Made by a program: the position numbers and the translations under genes. From assembly GCA_902795045.1 (NCBI GenBank), contig CADBJU010000004.1, positions 29,045-93,044 of the forward strand: a stretch of 64,000 nucleotides of DNA. The letters run 5' to 3'. This document shows positions 27,713-37,169 of the stretch, one piece after another (position 1 is the first letter of the stretch; the number at the start of each line of letters is the position of its first letter). Under the pieces are notes generated by a model that searched no databases, was not told where the DNA came from, and saw nothing but the letters and a program-made list of their open reading frames with translations. The DNA is from Oscillospiraceae bacterium (GTDB taxonomy: Bacteria > Bacillota > Clostridia > Oscillospirales > Oscillospiraceae).

Positions 27713-28810
27713 ATGGAATTGAATCTGCGTCCGAAAGAAGAATGCCGTTTTGACGCCGTATCCCTCGGCGAAGTCATGCTCCGTCTCGATCCGGGCGAGG
27801 GCCGCATCCGCACCGCCCGTTCCTTCCGCGCATGGGAAGGCGGCGGCGAGTATAACGTCATCCGCGGTCTGCACAAGTGCTTCGGCATGGACACCGCCGT
27901 CATCACCGCTTTCGCCGACAACGAAGTCGGCAAGCTGATGCGCGACTTCATCGAGCAGGGCGGCGTCAGCACCGATCTCATCTACTGGAAGAAGACCGAC
28001 GGTATCGGCAGGATCTGCCGCAACGGCATCAACTTCACCGAGCGCGGCTTCGGCATCCGCGGCGCTGTCGGCTGCTCCGACCGTGCCAACACCGCCATTT
28101 CCCAGGCCACTCCCGAGGACTTCGATTTCGAGTATATCTTCGGCAAGCTCGGCGTGCGCTGGCTGCACACCGGCGGCATCTACGCGGCCCTGTCCGAACA
28201 GGCCTGCGAGACCGTTATCGCCGCCTGCAAGGCCGCCAAGAAGTACGGCACCGTCGTCTCCTACGACCTCAACTACCGCCCCTCCATGTGGAGCGCCATC
28301 GGCGGCCTGGACAAGGCCCGCGAGGTCAACCGTGAGGTCGCCAAGTATGTCGACGTCATGATCGGCAACGAGGAAGACTTCACCGCCTGCCTCGGCTTTG
28401 AGATCGAGGGCAACGACGCAAACCTCAAGGAGCTCAACATCGACGGCTACAAGAAGATGATCGGCAAGGCCGCCGAGACCTACCCCAACTTCAAGGTCGT
28501 TGCTACCACCCTGCGCACCGTCAAGACCGCCACGGTCAACGACTGGAAGGCAATATGCTGGGCAGACGGCGAGATCTACCAGTCCAAGGAGTATAACGGC
28601 CTGGAGATCATGGACCGCGTCGGCGGCGGCGACTCCTTCGCCTCCGGCCTTGTCTACGGCCTCATGACCACCGGCGACGCCGAGAAGGCTGTCAACTACG
28701 GCGCAGCCCACGGCGCACTCGCCATGACCACCCCGGGCGACACCTCCATGGCTTCCGTCAATGAGGTCGAGGCCATCATGGGCGGCGCCGGCGCACGCGT
28801 AAAGCGCTGA
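27713..28810 (+). CDS. kdgK: PfkB-family 2-keto-3-deoxygluconate kinase (first of two)
   Basis: 365 residues. PfkB ribokinase-fold sugar kinase with N-terminal GEVMLRLDPGEGRIRTA and the C-terminal ATP/anion-hole motif DRVGGGDSFASGLVYG with the catalytic Asp. It phosphorylates KDG to KDPG. It carries an insertion around 205-245 not typical of E. coli KdgK. ATG 27713 with AGGAGG upstream. One base separates it from a second, different kinase, so one of them may have another substrate. Confidence 0.85.
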   Translation: MELNLRPKEECRFDAVSLGEVMLRLDPGEGRIRTARSFRAWEGGGEYNVIRGLHKCFGMDTAVITAFADNEVGKLMRDFIEQGGVSTDLIYWKKTDGIGRICRNGINFTERGFGIRGAVGCSDRANTAISQATPEDFDFEYIFGKLGVRWLHTGGIYAALSEQACETVIAACKAAKKYGTVVSYDLNYRPSMWSAIGGLDKAREVNREVAKYVDVMIGNEEDFTACLGFEIEGNDANLKELNIDGYKKMIGKAAETYPNFKVVATTLRTVKTATVNDWKAICWADGEIYQSKEYNGLEIMDRVGGGDSFASGLVYGLMTTGDAEKAVNYGAAHGALAMTTPGDTSMASVNEVEAIMGGAGARVKR

Positions 28811-28811
28811 T

Positions 28812-29897
28812 ATGGAGCACCGGAATCCTCTCCTGCCGGAAGTTTCCGCGCAGAAGTTCATCACCTTCGGCGAGATCATGCTTCGCCTGACGCCGCCGAA
28901 CTACGAGAAGATCCGGGTCGCCACCAGCTTTGAGGCAAGCTACGGCGGGAGCGAAGCAAACATCGCTCTCGCCCTGGCAAACCTCGGCATCGACAGCACC
29001 TTCTTCTCTGTCGTGCCCAATAACTCCCTGGGCAAGAGTGCCGTGCGCATGCTCAGATCCAACGATGTGCACTGCACGCCCGTGATCCTCTCCACCCCGG
29101 AGGAGACCCCGACCCACCGTCTCGGCACCTACTATCTGGAGACCGGCTACGGCATCCGCCCCAGCAAGGTGACTTATGACCGCAAGCACAGCGCCATCAC
29201 GGAGTACGACTTCTCCAAGGTCGATCTGGACGCGCTGCTGCGCGGCTTTGACTGGCTGCATTTAAGCGGCATCACGCCTGCCCTGTCCCCGAGCTGCGCG
29301 GACTTCATCCTCGAGTGCATCAAAAAAGCCAAGGAGCTGGGCCTCACCGTCAGCTTTGACGGCAACTTCCGCTCCCGCCTCTGGACCTGGGACGAGGCGC
29401 GCGACTTCTGCACCCAGTGCCTGCCCTATGTGGACGTGCTTTTCGGCATCGAGCCCTACCATCTCTGGCGGGACGAGGCAGACCACAGCAAGGGAGACCT
29501 CAAGGACGGCGTGCCCCTGCAGCCCAGCTATGAGCAGCAGGACGAGATCTTCCAGGCCTTCGTTCAGCGCTGGCCGAACATCAAGTGCATCGCCCGCCAT
29601 GTGCGCTATGCCCACTCCGGCAGCGAAAACAGCCTCATGGCCTACATGTGGTATCAGGGCCATACCTTTGAAAGCAAGCTCTTCACCTTCAACATCCTCG
29701 ACCGTGTGGGCGGCGGCGACGCGTTCGCAAGCGGCCTCATTTACGCGATGATGAATAACTACAAGGCCATGGAGATGGTCAATTTCGCCGTGGCGAGCTC
29801 TGTTTTGAAGCACACCATCCACGGCGACGCCAACATCACCGACGATGCCAAGAGCATCCGGGCGCTGATGAATATGGACTACGATATCAAGAGGTGA
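28812..29897 (+). CDS. kdgK: PfkB-family 2-keto-3-deoxygluconate kinase (second of two)
   Basis: 361 residues, PfkB kinase. Begins FGEIMLRLTPPNYEKI and has DRVGGGDAFASGLIYA at the active site. It is clearly a paralogue of the preceding kinase rather than a copy: the middle regions differ. Both fit KDG kinase; one could instead use a related keto-acid such as 2-keto-gluconate or 5-keto compounds. It is coupled tightly at both ends (1 and 4 bases). Confidence 0.83.
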   Translation: MEHRNPLLPEVSAQKFITFGEIMLRLTPPNYEKIRVATSFEASYGGSEANIALALANLGIDSTFFSVVPNNSLGKSAVRMLRSNDVHCTPVILSTPEETPTHRLGTYYLETGYGIRPSKVTYDRKHSAITEYDFSKVDLDALLRGFDWLHLSGITPALSPSCADFILECIKKAKELGLTVSFDGNFRSRLWTWDEARDFCTQCLPYVDVLFGIEPYHLWRDEADHSKGDLKDGVPLQPSYEQQDEIFQAFVQRWPNIKCIARHVRYAHSGSENSLMAYMWYQGHTFESKLFTFNILDRVGGGDAFASGLIYAMMNNYKAMEMVNFAVASSVLKHTIHGDANITDDAKSIRALMNMDYDIKR

Positions 29898-29901
29898 GCA
29901 A

Positions 29902-31335
29902 ATGAAAGAATTCATGGATAAAGACTTTTTGCTCGAGACCGAGACTGCCCGGCACCTGTACCACGACTATGCCGCATCCCAGCCCCTGTCCGACTACCAC
30001 TGCCATATCTCTCCCCGTGAGATTTACGAAAACCGCCGCTTCAATAACCTGGTCGAAGTCTGGCTCGGCGGCAAGAACCCTGACGGCAGCTATTTCGGCG
30101 ACCACTACAAGTGGCGCGTCATGCGCTCCAACGGCGTCAGCGAGGACTACGTCACCGGCGACAAGCCTGCCTACGAGCGTTACCTGAAGTTTGTCGAGGC
30201 CCTGCAGATGGCCATCGGCAATCCCATGTACCACTGGTGCAACCTGGAGCTCAGGCAGTTCTTCGGCTTCAACAAGCCCCTGACCCCCGAGACTGCCAAA
30301 GAAGCCTGGGACTTCTGCAACGAAAAGCTGCAGAACGATCCCACCCTCACCGTGCGCGGCATCATCGAGAAGGCAAACGTCGCCTTCATCGGCACCACCG
30401 ACGATCCCATCGACTCCCTTGAGTGGCATGAGAAGATCGCGGCCGACCCCACCATCAAGGTCAAGGTCTGCCCCTCCTTCCGTCCCGACAAGGCCATCAA
30501 CATCAATAAGCCCGGCTTTGCCGAGTACATCGGAAAGCTTGCAGCCTCCGTCGGCAAGAAAGAGCTCAAGACCGTGGACGAGGTCTGCGCTGCTTTGATC
30601 GAGCGCCTGGAGTTCTTTGCCAAGCTCGGCTGCCGCGCCAGCGACCACGGCCTGGATTACATCCCCTTCCGCCCGGCTCCCGCCGAGGAAGTCCAGGCGG
30701 CCTACGCCAAGGTCATGGCGGGCGGCGAAGTGAGCGTGGAAGAGGCGGAAAAGTACCAGACCGCGATCCTCCTGTGCCTGGGCCGCGCCTACCACCGCCT
30801 CAACATCGCCATGCAGCTGCACTACTCCTGCTACCGCAACGCCAACGAGCGCATCTACTCCAAGCTCGGCCCCGATACCGGCGTGGACATGATCGCCCAG
30901 ACCACCTGCGGCGCGGACATCGCCCGCTTCCTCTCTGCCCTCGATATGACCGGCGAGTGCCCGAAGACCATTCTCTACTCCCTCAACGGCGTGGACAATG
31001 ACATGCTGGCCACCATGTGCGGCTGCTTCCAGGGCGACGAGATCCCCGGCAAGATCCAGCTCGGCTCTGCATGGTGGTTCATGGACACCAAGAGCGGCAT
31101 GGAGAATCAGATGCGTTCGCTTGCAAACCTCGGCCTGCTCGGCAACTTCGTCGGCATGCTGACCGACTCCCGTTCCTTCCTGAGCTATGCCCGCCACGAC
31201 TATTTCCGCCGCATCCTCTGCAACCTGATCGGCAACTGGGTCGAAAACGGCGAGTATCCCAACAACGACGCATACCTCAAGCGCATCGTCGAGGGCGTGA
31301 GCTTTAAAAATGCCGAGCGCTACTTCGGCCTGTAG
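29902..31335 (+). CDS. uxaC: Glucuronate/galacturonate isomerase
   Basis: 477 residues, normal UxaC length. Amidohydrolase-like TIM barrel with the N-terminal block LSDYHCHISPREIYENR (metal-site HXH) and TTDDPIDSLEWHEKI. It converts D-galacturonate to tagaturonate and D-glucuronate to fructuronate. It follows kdgK by four bases with a GAGGTGAG ribosome site. A hairpin and a repeat-bearing gap of 334 bases follow. Confidence 0.95.
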   Translation: MKEFMDKDFLLETETARHLYHDYAASQPLSDYHCHISPREIYENRRFNNLVEVWLGGKNPDGSYFGDHYKWRVMRSNGVSEDYVTGDKPAYERYLKFVEALQMAIGNPMYHWCNLELRQFFGFNKPLTPETAKEAWDFCNEKLQNDPTLTVRGIIEKANVAFIGTTDDPIDSLEWHEKIAADPTIKVKVCPSFRPDKAININKPGFAEYIGKLAASVGKKELKTVDEVCAALIERLEFFAKLGCRASDHGLDYIPFRPAPAEEVQAAYAKVMAGGEVSVEEAEKYQTAILLCLGRAYHRLNIAMQLHYSCYRNANERIYSKLGPDTGVDMIAQTTCGADIARFLSALDMTGECPKTILYSLNGVDNDMLATMCGCFQGDEIPGKIQLGSAWWFMDTKSGMENQMRSLANLGLLGNFVGMLTDSRSFLSYARHDYFRRILCNLIGNWVENGEYPNNDAYLKRIVEGVSFKNAERYFGL

Positions 31336-31358
31336 GGAACAAATAGAGTATTCTAATC

Positions 31359-31389
31359 GTTTTTGAGGCAGCTTTGCCGCCTCAAAAAC
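31359..31389 (+). terminator. Hairpin after uxaC
   Basis: GTTTTTGAGGC and its complement form an 11-base-pair stem around AGCTTTGCC. The T-run lies in the left arm and A in the right, so it is a weak terminator on the plus strand. Confidence 0.45.
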
Positions 31390-31399
31390 ACTTTAAGCC

Positions 31400-31545
31400 G
31401 AGCTAAGCGAGGCCTCGCGCCGGCGTCAAACGAAACTCACTGCATTCCGCTTCCGCCTAAGGGCGAAAGCTCCATATCCGTTCCTTCCGTTTTCCTCTCA
31501 AAATCAAAGCAAAGACTTTGATTTTGATAAGGAAGAAGGAGGGAG
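31400..31545. repeat. Intergenic repeat copy B with hairpin
   Basis: Bases 31420-31454 match the reverse complement of 54357-54391 at 34 of 35 positions. The adjoining part up to 31545 aligns with 26031-26155 and contains the hairpin TCAAAATCAAAG/CTTTGATTTTGA at 31497-31527. Confidence 0.55.
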
Positions 31546-31618
31546 CAGAGCGGAATTTTCGTCATGTCTGACGGAAATGAAGCGTCGCGAGCTTCTTCTG
31601 ACATAAGCGCGAGTACAT

Positions 31619-31643
31619 CAATTGCGAATCACATTCGCAATTG
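31619..31643. repeat. Short perfect palindrome
   Basis: CAATTGCGAAT and its complement with a 3-base loop, 27 bases before uxaB. No T-run. The rest of 31336-31669 holds no gene. Confidence 0.5.
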
Positions 31644-31669
31644 AAATATTTTGAAAGAGGTAGATTATC

Positions 31670-33124
31670 ATGAACAGATTAAGCTATAGCACCCTGGAAA
31701 AGCTGGGCTACGACGGCTACCTGCTCAAGGACGCGCCCGAGCGCGTGTTCCAGTTCGGCGAGGGCAACTTCCTGCGCGCCTTCGTGGAGGACTTTATCGA
31801 CCAGATGAACGAGAGGGCCGGCTTCAATTCCAAGGTCGTTCTCTGCCAGCCCCGCGGCGGCCATCCCGAGGCTGCCGACCGCTTCCAGGAGCAGGACGGA
31901 CTTTACACCCTGATCCTCCGCGGCCGCGACAACGGACAGCCTGTGGAGCGCACCCGCATCATCTCCTGCGCCTCCCGCTGCCTTGACCCCAAGCGCGACT
32001 GGGCCAAGATGCTCGAGTGCATGCGCAATCCCGACATGCGCTTCATCGTCTCCAACACCACCGAGGCCGGTATCGCCTTTGACCCCGCCTGCAAGAAGGA
32101 CGACGCTCCTCCCGCCAGCTTTCCCGCCAAGCTCACCGCCATGCTCTACGAGCGCTGGAAGACCGGTATGAAGGGCTTCATTATCCTCTCCTGCGAGCTC
32201 ATTGACCACAACGGCGACGAGCTCAAGCGCTGCGTCAACGAGTACATCGAGCTCTGGGGACTCGAGGACGAGTTCTGCCAGTGGGCAAACAACGAGAACA
32301 TCTTCTGCTCCACCCTGGTTGACCGCATCGTCACCGGCGGCGCGAAGGCCGAGGCTCCCTCCCTGTGGGAGAAGTGGGGCTACGAGGATCAGCTCATCGA
32401 CACCGGCGAGGTCTTCGCCGCCTGGGTCATTGAAGGACCCCAGTCCATCAAGGACGAGTTCCCGTTTGAGAAGGCCGGCCTGCCCATCCAGGTCGTCGAC
32501 GACGTGACCCCCTACAAGCAGCGCAAGGTCCGCATCCTCAACGGCGCGCACACCTCCATGGTTCTGGGCGCGTATCTGGCGGGCAAGAACATCGTGCGCG
32601 ACTGCATGCAGGACCAGACGATCCGCGCTTACCTCAACAAGGCCATGTTCGAGGAGATCATCCCCACCCTCGACCTGCCGCGCGACGAGCTGGAGAGCTT
32701 TGCCGCCTCCGTTATCGACCGCTTTGATAACCCGTATATCGACCATCAGCTCCTGAGCATCGCGCTCAACTCCGCTTCCAAGTGGAAGGCCCGCGTTATG
32801 CCGAGCGTCACTGAGTACGTCAAGCGCGAAGGCAAGCTGCCCAAGTGCCTGACCTTCTCCATCGCGGCCTTCATCGCCTTCTATCACCAGGGCGTTAGAA
32901 ACGGCGAGGCCTACGAAGTGAGCGACGATCCCTGGGTCCTCGCCTTCTTCGAGGATCACAAGCATGACGATGCCAAGGCCCTGGCCCATGCTGTCGTGAA
33001 CAATGACGCTCTCTGGGACGGCGAGCTCAACAAGCTGCCCGGTTTTGAGGAAGCTGTCGCCGCCGACCTCGAGCACATCGAGAAGGTCGGCATGTACAAG
33101 GCCATGGAGGAATGCCTCGAATGA
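31670..33124 (+). CDS. uxaB: Tagaturonate reductase (altronate oxidoreductase)
   Basis: 484 residues, mannitol dehydrogenase superfamily. N-terminal Rossmann part begins FQFGEGNFLRAFVEDF, and the catalytic segment KVRILNGAHTSMV has the Lys, Asn and His of the family. It reduces tagaturonate to altronate with NADH; it might also act on fructuronate since no uxuB is in the window. The stop overlaps the uxaA start (ATGA), and GAAAGAGG precedes its own ATG. Confidence 0.93.
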   Translation: MNRLSYSTLEKLGYDGYLLKDAPERVFQFGEGNFLRAFVEDFIDQMNERAGFNSKVVLCQPRGGHPEAADRFQEQDGLYTLILRGRDNGQPVERTRIISCASRCLDPKRDWAKMLECMRNPDMRFIVSNTTEAGIAFDPACKKDDAPPASFPAKLTAMLYERWKTGMKGFIILSCELIDHNGDELKRCVNEYIELWGLEDEFCQWANNENIFCSTLVDRIVTGGAKAEAPSLWEKWGYEDQLIDTGEVFAAWVIEGPQSIKDEFPFEKAGLPIQVVDDVTPYKQRKVRILNGAHTSMVLGAYLAGKNIVRDCMQDQTIRAYLNKAMFEEIIPTLDLPRDELESFAASVIDRFDNPYIDHQLLSIALNSASKWKARVMPSVTEYVKREGKLPKCLTFSIAAFIAFYHQGVRNGEAYEVSDDPWVLAFFEDHKHDDAKALAHAVVNNDALWDGELNKLPGFEEAVAADLEHIEKVGMYKAMEECLE

Positions 33125-34599
33125 AAGGAATCCGTATCCACCCCGACGACAATGTCGCCGTGGCGCTGGAGGATCTCCGCAAGGGCGAAACGCTGACGCT
33201 CGATACAGTCAGCGTGACCGCAATCGAAGATATCGCGCGGGGCCATAAAATCGCCCTGCGCGACATCAAGGAGGGGGAACCGGTCGTCAAGTACGGCAAC
33301 CCCATCGGTCTTGCCAAGGCGGACATCCCCGCAGGCGCCTGGGCCCACGTACACAATGTACGCACCGGCCTGAGCGAATCCGCGGATTATACCTATGACC
33401 ACAAGGTCTATGACAAGCCCAAAGTCAGCCCCCGCACCTTCATGGGCTATCGCCGCCCCGACGGGCGCGCCGCCGTTCGCAACGAGCTCTGGATCATCCC
33501 CACCGTCGGCTGCGTCAACAGCGTTGCCGCGAGAATGGTGCAGGAAAACCAGCACCTCGTTAAGGGCAGCATCGACGGCCTCTATACCTTCGCCCACCCC
33601 TACGGCTGCAGCCAGATGGGCGGCGACCACGCCCAGACCCGCAAGCTCCTGGCGGCCCTGGTGCGTCACCCCAACGCGGGCGGCGTGCTGGTTTTAAGCC
33701 TCGGCTGCGAAAACCTCACCCATGACCAGTTCGTGGAGGAGCTGGGCGAGTGGGACGATAAGCGCGTCAAGTTCCTGACCTGCCAGCAGGTGGAGGACGA
33801 GTTCGAGGCCGGTGCAAAGCTCCTTGAAGAGCTTGCCGAGTACGCCGGACAGTTCAAGAGGGAAGAGCTTCCCGCATCCGAGCTGGTTGTCGGCATGAAG
33901 TGCGGCGGCTCCGACGGGCTTTCCGGCATCACCGCCAACCCCACCGTCGGCCGTTTCTCCGACCGCCTCACCACTCTGGGCGGCTCCACGGTCCTGACCG
34001 AGGTGCCCGAGATGTTCGGCGCCGAGAATATCCTCTTCTCCCGCTGCATGGATGAAGAGGTGTTCAATAAGGCTGTGAAGATGGTCAACAACTTCAAGGA
34101 ATACTTTGTCAGCCACGGCCAAGTGGTCTACGAAAACCCCAGTCCCGGCAACAAGGCCGGCGGCATCACCACGCTGGAGGACAAGTCCTGCGGCTGCGTG
34201 CAGAAGGGCGGCAGTGCCCAGATCGTGGACGTGCTGGAGTACGCTGAGCCCGTTAAAAAGAAGGGACTCAATCTTCTCTCCGGCCCGGGCAACGACCTGG
34301 TCTCCGCCACTGATCTCACCGCCGCGGGCGCCCACATCATCCTCTTCACCACCGGGCGCGGCACCCCCTTCGGTGCCCCGGCTCCCACGGTGAAGATCTC
34401 CACCAACACCGCACTCTTCGAGAAAAAAGGCAACTGGATCGACTTCAACGCCGGTACGGTCGCCCAGGGTGAGGATCTGGATCACGCGGGCGACAGACTC
34501 CTGGACTTCGTATTGGAGATCGCCAGCGGCAAAAAGACCCACGCTGAGGAGCGCGGTGCAAGAGAGATCGCCATCTTCAAGGACGGCGTAACACTCTGA
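33121..34599 (+). CDS. uxaA: Altronate dehydratase
   Basis: 492 residues. An N-terminal SAF domain (about 1-85) is joined to the UxaA catalytic part, which has conserved cysteines in VGMKCGGSDGLSGITANP and DKSCGCVQKGG likely to hold the iron centre. It dehydrates altronate to KDG, joining the galacturonate branch to KdgK and Eda. ATG at 33121 overlaps the uxaB stop; GGAGG lies 11 bases upstream. Confidence 0.94.
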   Translation: MKGIRIHPDDNVAVALEDLRKGETLTLDTVSVTAIEDIARGHKIALRDIKEGEPVVKYGNPIGLAKADIPAGAWAHVHNVRTGLSESADYTYDHKVYDKPKVSPRTFMGYRRPDGRAAVRNELWIIPTVGCVNSVAARMVQENQHLVKGSIDGLYTFAHPYGCSQMGGDHAQTRKLLAALVRHPNAGGVLVLSLGCENLTHDQFVEELGEWDDKRVKFLTCQQVEDEFEAGAKLLEELAEYAGQFKREELPASELVVGMKCGGSDGLSGITANPTVGRFSDRLTTLGGSTVLTEVPEMFGAENILFSRCMDEEVFNKAVKMVNNFKEYFVSHGQVVYENPSPGNKAGGITTLEDKSCGCVQKGGSAQIVDVLEYAEPVKKKGLNLLSGPGNDLVSATDLTAAGAHIILFTTGRGTPFGAPAPTVKISTNTALFEKKGNWIDFNAGTVAQGEDLDHAGDRLLDFVLEIASGKKTHAEERGAREIAIFKDGVTL

Positions 34600-34607
34600 C
34601 TTTTGTT

Positions 34608-34666
34608 TGTCATCCTGAGCGCCAGCGAAGGATCTTGACGGATTCTTCGCTTTGCTCGGAATGACA
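34608..34666. repeat. Small inverted repeat (TGTCATCCTGAGC type)
   Basis: TGTCATCCTGAGC at the left and GCTCGGAATGACA at the right, with GAAGGATC inside. The same words form the core of the element at 39522-39614. Confidence 0.6.
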
Positions 34667-34704
34667 GGATTTGTACGTAACATTGTATTAGAAGGAGAAC
34701 GAAC

Positions 34705-36009
34705 ATGGCATTACATGTCATGGAGGAAGCCAACCGCTGTCTGGGCTGCAAGAAGCCGAGATGCCGCGAGGGCTGCCCGATCCATACCAACATCCCGGAG
34801 GTCATCCGGCTTTTGAAGGACGGCAAGCTGAACGACGCGGGCTGGATGCTCTTTGAGAACAATCCGCTCACCACCGTCTGCTCCATCGTCTGCAATCACG
34901 AAAAGCAGTGCGAGGGGCACTGCATCCGCGGTATCAAGGATGTGCCGGTGCATTTCTCCATCATCGAAAACTACATCTCCACCACCTACGCAAACCAGAT
35001 GAAGGCCGGCCCCGCCCCCTCCAACGGGCGCAAGGTCGCCATCATCGGCGCGGGCCCCTCGGGCCTGACCATCGCCATCATCCTGGACCGCTACGGTTAC
35101 GATGTCACGATCTTTGACAGCAAGGACAAGATCGGCGGCGTCATGCGTTACGGCATCCCGGACTTTCGCCTTCCCGACTCCGTGCTTGACGACATCGCCT
35201 ACCGCCACCTGGAGCTCAAGGGCATCAAGTTTCGCCCCAATACCACCATCGGCGGCGCGATCAGCCTGGATGACCTGTTCCGCGACGGCTACCAGAGCAT
35301 CTTCGTCGGCGCCGGTCTCTGGCGTCCGAAGACCCTGCATATCAAGGGCGAGACCTTGGGCCATGTGGCCTTTGCCATCAACTACCTGGCAAGCCCCAAG
35401 GCCTTCCACATGGGTGAGCGCGTCATCGTCATCGGCTCCGGCAACTCCGCCATGGACTGCGCCAGGACCGCCATCCGCCAGGGCGCGCACTATGTCACGG
35501 TTTTCAACCGCCGCGACAAGATCGCCGCGAGCGACTACGAGGCCAGCTACGCAAAGCTCGAAGGCGTGGAGTTCGAGATGATGAAGTCCCCGGTGGAGAT
35601 CCTCGACAACGGCGTCGTCTTTGCCGACAACGAGTTTGATGAAGAGGGCAAGCTCCGCCCGGTCCCCGGCTCTGAGAAGATTTATCCCTGCACCGGCGTC
35701 ATTGTCGCCGTCAGCCAGGAGCTCGGCAGCAACATCATCAACACCACCAAGGACTTGGAGAAGGAGCGCAGCGGCATGATCACCGTCGACGAGGAGGGCC
35801 ACACCTCCCGTCCCGGTGTGTTCGCGGCCGGCGACGTGGCCCACGGCGCAAGTACCGTCGTGCATGCCGTTGCCACCGGCAAGCAGGTGGCCGAGGCCAT
35901 GCATGCCTACATGCAGTCCCTGCCCATGCCAGAGCCCTCCCCCTATGCAAACGCCCCGAAGGTGGAGGCCGTGGAGGCCAGCGTCATGTCCGAACAGGTG
36001 ATCGGATAA
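34705..36009 (+). CDS. GltD-like NAD(P)H oxidoreductase with 4Fe-4S domain
   Basis: 434 residues. N-terminal cysteine-rich domain with CLGCKKPRCREGCP and CEGHC, then FAD site GAGPSGL and NAD(P) site IGSGNSAMDCARTA, and the GVFAAGDVAHG closing motif. This is the glutamate synthase small-subunit family, but no GltB large subunit is here. Such stand-alone proteins move electrons between NADPH and ferredoxin or another partner. Next to the uronate genes it might balance NAD(P)H used by KduD and UxaB. Partner unknown. AGAAGGAG ribosome site. Confidence 0.83.
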   Translation: MALHVMEEANRCLGCKKPRCREGCPIHTNIPEVIRLLKDGKLNDAGWMLFENNPLTTVCSIVCNHEKQCEGHCIRGIKDVPVHFSIIENYISTTYANQMKAGPAPSNGRKVAIIGAGPSGLTIAIILDRYGYDVTIFDSKDKIGGVMRYGIPDFRLPDSVLDDIAYRHLELKGIKFRPNTTIGGAISLDDLFRDGYQSIFVGAGLWRPKTLHIKGETLGHVAFAINYLASPKAFHMGERVIVIGSGNSAMDCARTAIRQGAHYVTVFNRRDKIAASDYEASYAKLEGVEFEMMKSPVEILDNGVVFADNEFDEEGKLRPVPGSEKIYPCTGVIVAVSQELGSNIINTTKDLEKERSGMITVDEEGHTSRPGVFAAGDVAHGASTVVHAVATGKQVAEAMHAYMQSLPMPEPSPYANAPKVEAVEASVMSEQVIG

Positions 36010-36027
36010 CAGCAAATGATTCAGCTT

Positions 36028-36054
36028 CGGCGGCGGATGAAAACTCCGCCGCCG
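36028..36054 (+). other. Intercistronic GC-rich hairpin
   Basis: CGGCGGCGGA and its complement form a stem around TGAAAAC between the GltD-like and FAH genes, without a T-run. Confidence 0.45.
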
Positions 36055-36078
36055 GTTCCATGAGAAGGGGAGTACAGA

Positions 36079-36954
36079 ATGAAACTTATCAACATGCTCG
36101 TGAACGGTCAGCTCCACCTCGGCCTTGTGACGGATCGAGGTGTGATCGATGTCACGGAACTGGAAATGAAGATCGACACCAAAGCACCCCAAAGCATGAT
36201 GGAGGCGATCTGCATGGGGCGCGAAAACGCTCTGCCATCTTTGCAGGAGGTGCAGGTGCTGGCTAAGAGCTATCTTTCGGAGGATGAGATCACCTACGCC
36301 CCGGCGGTGGACAGCCCGTCCAAGATCCTCTGCGCGGGCGTCAACTACCGTGCCCATATCGAGGAGACCCGCGGCAGCTTTGACCCTGCAGCCGTACCCA
36401 CAATTTTCGCAAAATTCAACAACACGCTTGCACCCCACAAAGGGATCGTAAGGCGTAACCGCAACTCCCAAAAGCACGACTATGAAGCGGAGATCGCCGT
36501 TGTCATCGGCAAGCGGGCAGCCTACGTGAAACCGGAGAATGCGGAAGCGTATATCTTCGGCTACACGCTGGCAAACGATATCAGCGCCCGCGACCTGCAA
36601 AAGGCGACGAGCCAGTGGATTCCAGGCAAAACCTGCGACACATTCTGCCCGCTGGGACCCTGCATCGTGACGGCCGACGTGCTGAAATACGATGCCATGC
36701 ACATCACGGGCTATAAAAACGGCGAACAGCGCCAGGAGGGCTGGAGCTCGGACATGATCCATAACATCCCGGCTCTTGTGAGCTTCCTGTCCGGCTGCTG
36801 CACCCTGGAGCCGGGCGATGTGATCCTCACCGGCACGCCCTCCGGCGTCATACTGGGCAGACCCGAAGGTATGCAGGACTGGCTTCAGCCGGGTGATGTG
36901 CTCACCGTCCGCGAGGACACCATCGGCGAGCTGACCGTAACGGTGGAGGATTGA
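36079..36954 (+). CDS. Fumarylacetoacetate hydrolase family protein
   Basis: 291 residues. C-terminal FAH domain with CAGVNYRAHIEET, metal-site acids in DYEAEIAVVIGKRA and NDISARDLQ, and LTGTPSGVILG at the end. Members hydrolyse or decarboxylate beta-diketo or 2-keto acids using Mg. Here, last gene of the uronate cluster, it may process a side product of keto-deoxy sugar acids; substrate is not readable. AGAAGGGGAG ribosome site. Confidence 0.8.
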   Translation: MKLINMLVNGQLHLGLVTDRGVIDVTELEMKIDTKAPQSMMEAICMGRENALPSLQEVQVLAKSYLSEDEITYAPAVDSPSKILCAGVNYRAHIEETRGSFDPAAVPTIFAKFNNTLAPHKGIVRRNRNSQKHDYEAEIAVVIGKRAAYVKPENAEAYIFGYTLANDISARDLQKATSQWIPGKTCDTFCPLGPCIVTADVLKYDAMHITGYKNGEQRQEGWSSDMIHNIPALVSFLSGCCTLEPGDVILTGTPSGVILGRPEGMQDWLQPGDVLTVREDTIGELTVTVED

Positions 36955-37039
36955 CCGCGTTTGGAGCACAGACAGGCCGCACAAAATGCACAGCCCTAAA
37001 ATTTTATGTAAACATTTTTCTGAAAAGATTTCTTTTCCA

Positions 37040-37068
37040 TTGCTTTCCCCGGGGGAGTGTGTTACAAT
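37040..37068 (+). promoter_or_regulatory. Promoter of the lipoprotein pair
   Basis: TTGCTT and TACAAT with a 17-base spacer, about 100 bases before the ATG at 37170, leaving a long leader. Confidence 0.6.
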
Positions 37069-37169
37069 CAACGTGGAAAAATTTCTCCGCCCAAATCAAA
37101 TCGGGGACGGGCAGGTTTCATATATTTATTCAGCCTGTCTCCACAGCACAAAAAGGAGGATAACGATTC

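Noticed and set aside
34711-37071. 786-codon minus-strand frame opposite the GltD-like and FAH genes
   Set aside because: Shadow of two recognised enzymes; no domain and no start signal.
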